From positions 57,071,486 through 57,135,485 of the forward strand of contig CM042040.1 of the NCBI GenBank assembly GCA_023525975.1: a stretch of DNA of 64,000 nt, written 5' to 3'. Within the stretch, counting starts at the first letter, position 1, and every line of letters begins with the position of its first letter. Origin of the DNA: Smallanthus sonchifolius. Lineage: Eukaryota > Streptophyta > Magnoliopsida > Asterales > Asteraceae. Of the stretch, positions 57,307 to 64,000 are shown in pieces. The notes below the pieces were generated by a model that was given only the letters and a program-made list of their open reading frames with translations, was not told where the DNA came from and searched no databases. A program made the translations under genes and the position numbers.

Positions 57307-57684
57307 TGAATCTTGATTTTGTAATCGCTATCAGAAAGTCACTTGATTAAAGCTATATTGCGTTTGGAATAGAACGGAGAATTGGGGGTGGAAACTAGAA
57401 AGTCATCTGACGTGAGCAAATTAGGGCTCACGGGTGCCCACAAATTGGTGGGTAATGACGGCAGCACCGACCAAATTCAATGGGAAAGGATATTTTTTGA
57501 GCAAAATTCCAAACTACGTCGTTTTGTATTGCCTAAATTTTAAGATACATTCTTTTAACTAATGAAATTATTGAAAACGTTTTTTTATAAAACACAGTCT
57601 CTGTAAAGATGAAAACCCAATTTACCCTCATGTACATACCATATTTAACAGAAAAAATTAACGTCCGTTAGTCTAAATGATGTA
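57307..57684. other. SOV upstream region
   Basis: It contains the presumed promoter and 5' untranslated region of the minus-strand exonuclease gene. No exon extending the N-terminus could be supported here. No clear TATA element was chosen. Confidence 0.4.
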
Positions 57685-57885
57685 GGGCATGTTTGGGATT
57701 ACTTTTGAAAACTCCTTATTAACTTTTGCAAAAAGTTTATAAGTAGTTTTGAAAAGTAAGTGGAACTTACTTCTTCAATACTCATTTTTGCCTTCTATTT
57801 TTTTATCTCATTTTAATTTACCAAAACAAACTTTTAACTTATTAACTGTTAATAAGAAGCTCAAAAAGTAATCCCAAACATGACC
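57685..57885. mobile_element. PIF/Harbinger-like MITE, target duplication GTA
   Basis: 201 bp. It has inverted ends GGGCATGTTTGGGATTAC and GGTCATGTTTGGGATTAC, flanked by GTA at 57682-57684 and 57886-57888. A 3-bp duplication and GGGC...TGTTTGG ends are typical of Harbinger/Tourist MITEs. Duplicated TTCCACTTACTT-like inner parts could fold into a hairpin. No coding. Confidence 0.8.
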
Positions 57886-58650
57886 GTAACGTGCAAGGTT
57901 TTTTTAAATATAAAAGATATTTTCTGTAACTTTCTTAGTTAAAGGACATAATCTGTAATTTGCTCTATTTATTTTTTTATTATTTAGAAAATCACGGCCA
58001 TCACGCTTAGCCATCTATGAACATCCGAATGGGAGTTCTTCTATATGATAGTTTAGAGGCTTCTTAGAGTTCTACTTTTTTAACTCTAACTTGTTACGAC
58101 TTCTGAACTTGGATTCTTTCGACTTATTTTCTTCAACATTAAAAGAAAAATATCCCAACGTATACACTCAATTATACAAACTTTCTCGATTGGTATCATA
58201 GTTTAAACACGAGATGGAACTGTATATTCTTGATGGCCCTATACCTTCAAATCCATTTAGCAAAACTTCATCAAAAAATCATGATACTTAAAAAAACATC
58301 TAAATGATTCGATTAAAGTGGCACTTTTGATAACAGATTATATGGAAGTAAGTCTTGTATTCCTAGAAGCTTATGACATTATGTTGTCATTTAAATTTAG
58401 ACATCGACGTCAAATGTTACAAGAAACTTCTTAGACGAAAAGGTCTTTCTACACGTGCCAAATGGTTGAGAGAACTTATTAAACAAACAAACTTGATAGC
58501 CTTGGTTGTCATACTAATAACGAGTTGGCTAAATATATGACTCTAAACTCATTATAAAATTCAATTGAGTAGTTTGTTTATAAAGGTGTAAGATCCAGCA
58601 TCTCTTATCAATAATATTGACCGCCACTAGGAGTTCACGTATTTGCTTTT
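57886..58650. other. Intergenic, nothing recognised
   Basis: AT-rich, with no open frame of note and no terminal repeats that I could pair. It may include the decayed left flank of the copia copy that follows. Confidence 0.4.
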
Positions 58651-58735
58651 GGTTGCATGGGTGAAAACTTCACAAGGGGTCACCCATCCCTGGACTACTC
58701 CCACCCGAGCACGCTTAACTGTGAAGTTATCCTCT
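58651..58735 (-). pseudogene. 5S rRNA-like 3' half
   Basis: On the minus strand AACTTCACAGTTAAGCGTGC, then TCGGGTGGGAGTAGTCCAGG and GATGGGTGACCCCTTGTGAA follow the 5S rRNA order with an internal promoter-like box (AGTTAAGCGTGC and GGATGGGTGACC). The 5' half is absent. 5S-derived sequences occur in Cassandra-type LTR retroelements of plants; no LTR pair was found here, so it may be a lone fragment. Confidence 0.75.
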
Positions 58736-58862
58736 CATACTTGCGACCAAAACACTTTGTAAAGTTTGTTTTTTGGTTTTCTGTAAACCAATAATTTGGT
58801 TTTCTGGTTTTTTGTAAACCAAACTATTCTGTAATCTAACTGTTTCTGCTCTTGTTTCAGAA

Positions 58863-61800
58863 ATGGCAGCCACAATTGCAGCAGCCTCATCCACTGTTCT
58901 GGGGTCTACTTCCATGGGACCATTAGTTGGTACCCAAGCAGCCCAGACCGTTGCCAATCATGCTGAAAAACCAGAAAAGTTTTCTGGTTTGAGCTTTAAA
59001 AGGTAGCAACAAAAGATGCTCTTTTACTTGACCACCCTAAACCTTGCAAGGTTTTTGACTGAGTCTCCCCCTCAACTTGCTGAGGGTGCTGATGCTCAAG
59101 CTGTCACTGCATTAGATGCATGGAAGCACTCTGAGTACCTGTGCCGCAACTATGTGTTGAATGGCCTTCAAGATGCATTGTACAATGTATATTGCAAGAT
59201 AAAAACAGCCAAAGACTTGTGGGATTCATTGGAACGCAAGTATAAAACTGAAGATGCCGGGACTAAGAAATTTGTAGTGGCTAAGTTTTTGGACTATAAA
59301 ATGGTTGACTCTAAAACTATAATTAACCAAGTTCAAGAATTGCAAATAATACTTGGGGATATTCTCTCCGAGGGAATGACTCTTAGTGAGACATTTCAAG
59401 TGGCTGCCATGATTGAGAAATTACCCCCTAGTTGGGTTGACTTCAAGAATTACCTTAAGCATAAGCGAAAGGAAATGACTGTTGAGGACCTTGTGGTTCG
59501 TCTTCGAATTGAAGAAGACAATAGGTTGGCTCTAAAGGGAACCCAAGTGGAAGGTTCTGCAAAAGCCAATCTTGTGGAACATGGTCAATTTTCAAGGGGG
59601 AATAAAGGGTACAAAAACAACAAGCCTAATGGCAAGGGCAAAGGTAAGTTTGTGGACCTTGGACCAAGGAAGGGTGGTGTGAAAAAGAAGGTGGCTTCTT
59701 TTAAAGGCAAATGCTACAATTGTGGTGAATCGGGTCACCGTGCTGACCAATGTAAACAACCTAAACAGGAGAGGACTCATATGATTGATGATGGCGGGCC
59801 TCTTGTTGCTATGATCTCGGATCTGTCCGCCATGATGGAAGAGGTCAACATTGTGTCTAACCCCCCAAAAGGGTGGTGGATTGACACCGGGGCTACTCGA
59901 CATGTTTGCCCCGACAAGACCCTCTTTAATACTTTTAAGGAGGTTGTGGGAGAAGAGAAGCTGTACATGGGAAATGCGGCTACAGCGGATATCAAGGGTG
60001 AAGGTGATGTGATCTTGAAGTGGACTTCGGGAAAGGAGCTCACGTTAAGCAACGTGCTTTATGTTCCCGACTTGCGCAAGAGTCTTGTGTCGGGATGGTT
60101 GCTTAACAAGTTCGGCTTTCGTATGGTTATAGAAAGTGATAAGTTTGTTTTAACTAAACGTGGTATGTTTGTTGGAAAGGGCTATGCCCATAATGGTATG
60201 TTTAAACTCAATGTAATGGCTATCAAAAAGAACATGAATAAGAATGCTTCTACTTCTGCTTACTTGATTGAGTCTTCTAATGTGTGGCATGGTCGTCTTG
60301 GTCATGTAAATTTTGATTCGATTCGTCGTTTAATTAAATTAGATTGCATACCATCCTCTTCCATTGATTCAAAGTTAAAATGTAAAACTTGCGTCGAAGC
60401 CAAACAAACAAGATCGTCATTTAGATCGGTTGAAAGAATAACCGAACCCCTTGATATGATTCACACAGATGTTTGTGATTTTAAATCAATTCCCACAAGA
60501 GGAGGAAATAAGTACTTTATCACTTTCATTGATGATAGTACTAGATATTGCTATGTATATTTACTTAAAAGTAAGGATGAAGCAATAGACAAATTCATTT
60601 TATATAAAAACGAAGTGGAGAACCAACTTAATAAGAAAATCAAGGTTGTGAGAAGCGATAGAGGAGGTGAATATGTTTCACCATTTGCAAACTTATGTGC
60701 ACAAAGTGGCATAAGACATGAGATAACCCCACCATATTCTCCACAATCAAATGGCATTTCGGAACGAAAGAACCGTACCTTAAAAGAAATGATGAATGCC
60801 TTGTTATTAAGTTCTGGGTTAACCCCAGACATGTGGGGGGAAGCCGTTCTGTCGGCTAATTATCTTTTGAACAAGATACCTTTCAAGAAAAAGGATGTAA
60901 CACCATATGAGTTGTGGACAGGGAGGAAACCATCCTATAAATACTTGAAAGTGTGGGGGTGCCTAGCCAAAGTGGTGGTGCCACCACCAAAGGTTCAAAA
61001 AATAGGACCCAAAACTGTGGACTGTGTGTTCATAGGTTATGCCCATCATAGTAGTGCATATCGTTTTCTGGTACATGATTCAAAGAATCCAGAAATACAC
61101 AAGAACACTATAATGGAGTCAAGGAATGCATCATTCTTTGAAGATGTGTTTCCATGTTTGGAAAAGACGCATGCAAGTTCATCAACACCGGTTGATGAGA
61201 TTGTCCAACATGAAACACAAGAAGAATCAGAGGCAGAAGAGGTTGAGCCAAGAAGAAGCAAAAGGCAAAGGATTGAGAAATCTTTTGGGCCTGATTTTCT
61301 TACTTATATGGTTGAGGGTGAGCCCCAGACCTATCGAGAGGCGGTCTCCTCTTCAGAAGGACCACAATGGAAAGAAGCCATCAAAAATGAAATTGATTCT
61401 ATCTTACAGAATCACACTTGGGAGCTAGTAGATCTTCCACCAGGAAATAAACCACTTGGATATCGTTGGATATTTAAAAGGAAGATGAAAGCTGATGGCT
61501 CCATTGACAAATACAAGGCAAGGTTGGTGATCAAAGGGTATAGACAAAAGGAAGGTCTAGACTATTTTGATACATACTCACCCGTGACTCGAATAACTTC
61601 CATAAGGTTGGTGATTGCAATTGCAGCAATGAGAAATCTTGAAATACATCAAATGGATGTAAAAACTGCATTTCTAAACGGGGAGTTAGATGAAGAGATT
61701 TACATGGAGCAACCTGAGGGTTTCTCTGCACCTGGTCAAGAGGGCAAGGTGTGTAAACTTGTTAAGTCGTTGTATGGTTTGAAGCAAGCACCAAAACAAT

Positions 61801-62655
61801 GGCACCAAAAGTTTGACCAAGCTATGCTTAACAGTGGTTTCAAAATAAATGAGTGTGACAAGTGTGTCTATGTGAAAGATACATCTAAAGGCTATGTGAT
61901 TCTATGCCTTTATGTAGATGATATGCTTATTGTTGGGAGTGATAAGATGATCAGATCTACTAAAGACATGTTGAAAGCAAGATTTGACATGAAAGACATG
62001 GGTCTAGCTGATGTGATTCTAGGAGTGAAGATCACTAGAACCCAAAACGGTCTTGTGTTAAGTCAATCCCACTATGTGGACAAGATCCTTGAGAAGTTCA
62101 ATGCGGAGGACAAAAGTGTGGCTCAAACTCCGATTGATACTACCCAACACCTGTCTAAGAATAGAGGTGAGGGCGTTGCTCAGTTGGAGTATTCAAGGAT
62201 CATTGGCAGTCTCATGTATCTCATGTCATGTACTCGACCAGATTTAGCATACGTTGTTAGCAGGCTAAGTAGATATACTAGTAATCCTAGTTCTGAGCAT
62301 TGGAAAAGCATGACTAGACTGCTAAGGTATTTGAGATACACAAGGAATTATGGACTGCATTATGGCCAAGATCCAGCTATTGTGGAAGGATACAGTGATG
62401 CTAACTGGATATCCGATATGAAAGATTCCAAATCCATGAGTGGTTATGTGTTCACCCTTGGAGGAGCTGCTATAGCTTGGAAGTCTTCCAAGCAAACTCT
62501 CATAGCTAGATCCACGATGGAATTTGAGTTTATCGCCTTGGATAAAGCTGGAGAAGAGGCGGAATGGTTACGCCAATTCTTGGAATACATACCAAGATGG
62601 CCAAAGCCGTTGACAACCATTTGCATACATTGTGATTGCCAATCAGCAATTGGAA
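58863..62655 (+). pseudogene. Ty1/copia gag-pol, nearly intact but with one early stop and truncated end
   Basis: The frame starts at ATG 58863 (MAATIAAASSTVLGS) and is broken only by TAG at 59004-59006, where relatives have Trp (FKRWQQK). The rest is open to the truncation point. Order: gag with CYNCGESGHRADQC (about 59711-59755); protease WWIDTGATRHVC; integrase with WHGRLGHVNF, CKTCVEAK, HTDVCDF, RSDRGGEYVS and NGISERKNRTL; RT with DVKTAFLNGELDEEIYMEQP, YGLKQAPKQWHQKF and LYVDDMLIVGSD; RNase H with EGYSDANWISDMKDSKS. It stops being homologous just after CDCQSAIG, within RNase H. No LTR was found on the left; upstream is 5S-like DNA. Confidence 0.9.
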
Positions 62656-64000
62656 AAGTGACCTTCTTTGATATCACTAACTTGTTATAGAAATAGGACT
62701 AGGAAGTATGCAACTCCCTTTGAATGTTGGGTTACTCCCCACAGTGACCTCAGTTTGTACAGTTAGGTTGTCCTATTGAGCCTAGATCATGGGATCTCCA
62801 TTCTTCTAGGATAGGTTTTCCTTTGCACTAACTTATTCCAAGGGCTTTAGTCCCATTCCTCTCGACGACTTATGTACTATCTCTTTGCTTAAGCCTTTTG
62901 TAAGCGGATCCGCAATGTTATCCTTTGACTTCACATAGTCAATAGAGATAACTCCCGTTGAGAGAAGTTGTCGTATCGTATTATGCCTCCTTCGAATGTG
63001 CCTTGATTTGCCATTATACATTGCACTTTGAGCTCTTCCAATTGCTGATTGGCAATCACAATGTATGCAAATGGTTGTCAACGGCTTTGGCCATCTTGGT
63101 ATGTATTCCAAGAATTGGCGTAACCATTCCGCCTCTTCTCCAGCTTTATCCAAGGCGATAAACTCAGATTCCATCGTGGATCTAGCTATGAGAGTTTGCT
63201 TGGAAGACTTCCAAGCTATAGCAGCTCCTCCAAGGGTGAACACATAACCACTCATGGATTTGGAATCTTTCATATCGGATATCCAGTTAGCATCACTGTA
63301 TCCTTCCACAATAGCTGGATCTTGGCCATAATGCAGTCCATAATTCCTTGTGTATCTCAAATACCTTAGCAGTCTAGTCATGCTTTTCCAATGCTCAGAA
63401 CTAGGATTACTAGTATATCTACTTAGCCTGCTAACAACGTATGCTAAATCTGGTCGAGTACATGACATGAGATACATGAGACTGCCAATGATCCTTGAAT
63501 ACTCCAACTGAGCAACGCCCTCACCTCTATTCTTAGACAGGTGTTGGGTAGTATCAATCGGAGTTTGAGCCACACTTTTGTCCTCCGCATTGAACTTCTC
63601 AAGGATCTTGTCCACATAGTGGGATTGACTTAACACAAGACCGTTTTGGGTTCTAGTGATCTTCACTCCTAGAATCACATCAGCTAGACCCATGTCTTTC
63701 ATGTCAAATCTTGCTTTCAACATGTCTTTAGTAGATCTGATCATCTTATCATCACTCCCAACAATAAGCATATCATCTACATAAAGGCATAGAATCACAT
63801 AGCCTTTAGATGTATCTTTCACATAGACACACTTGTCACACTCATTTATTTTGAAACCACTGTTAAGCATAGCTTGGTCAAACTTTTGGTGCCATTGTTT
63901 TGGTGCTTGCTTCAAACCATACAACGACTTAACAAGTTTACACACCTTGCCCTCTTGACCAGGTGCAGAGAAACCCTCAGGTTGCTCCATGTAAATCTCT
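62656..64000 (-). pseudogene. Second copia copy, inverted, incomplete at window edge
   Basis: The minus-strand frame 63990-62833 continues beyond the window on its 5' side. It runs from MEQPEGFSAPGQEG through LYVDDMLIVGSDD and the full RNase H (CDCQSAIGRAQSAMYNGKSR, IDYVKSKDNIADPLTKGL) to its natural stop after GLKPLE. The visible part is open. 62656-62832 is its 3' untranslated region, which joins directly the truncated end of the plus-strand copy. Identity with 61690-62655 is almost complete: I find one 3-bp indel and one substitution affecting the protein. Confidence 0.9.

Noticed and set aside
58651..58735. Functional 5S rRNA gene
   Set aside because: Only the 3' half is present, with many substitutions and no downstream T-run terminator in the right place.

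Overview
This is nuclear DNA of a flowering plant. It has intron-rich host genes with GT-AG splice sites, a plastid-targeted co-chaperone, and nested plant retrotransposons, Helitrons, hAT and Mutator-like elements. The long-terminal-repeat (LTR) starts of the TGTCACACCCC type and the repeat families suggest a eudicot, possibly Asteraceae; that placement is an inference from memory. About 85-90% of the window is transposon-derived.

Left part (about 1-37.5 kb) is a nested transposon stack. The outermost layer appears to be a Mutator-like element (MULE). It has inverted ends at about 3.1-3.5 kb and 37.2-37.5 kb, a decayed plant mobile domain (PMD) gene next to the left end, and a decayed MULE transposase next to the right end. 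Inside it lies a Ty3/gypsy relic with a long LTR (7388-10802). Into that relic an Athila-type gypsy element has inserted (12679-30313, target duplication GATAA, minus strand, gag-pro-RT-RNaseH-integrase plus a post-pol ORF). A second, non-autonomous element keeping only a zinc knuckle and protease (17192-21626, target duplication ACTCA) has inserted into that post-pol ORF. Two short Helitrons lie at 30.6 and 34.3 kb.

Middle part (37.6-49.2 kb) is one host gene, a chloroplast GrpE co-chaperone of three exons (296 aa). Its first intron is about 9.7 kb long and holds a Ty1/copia element (41621-46674, target duplication AAGAT), an hAT-derived miniature element (40877-41238) and other repeats.

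Right part: a minus-strand DIS3L2/SOV-type 3'-5' exoribonuclease gene of six exons (52045-57306, 876 aa) has a Helitron and an hAT miniature element in its introns. Then come a Harbinger-like MITE (57685-57885), a 5S-rRNA-like fragment, and two nearly identical copia copies facing each other tail to tail (58863-62655 plus; 62656-64000 minus, running off the window).

The two host genes act in plastid protein folding (GrpE, nucleotide exchange on Hsp70) and cytoplasmic RNA decay (SOV). Nothing suggests they work together. The most unusual signals are a shared cassette of self-complementary GCGTARGCYTACGC units in the LTRs of both Athila-family elements and again just upstream of the Athila post-pol ORF, and the near-identical inverted copia arms at the right edge. 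No RNA genes other than tRNA-like and 5S-like relics were seen.
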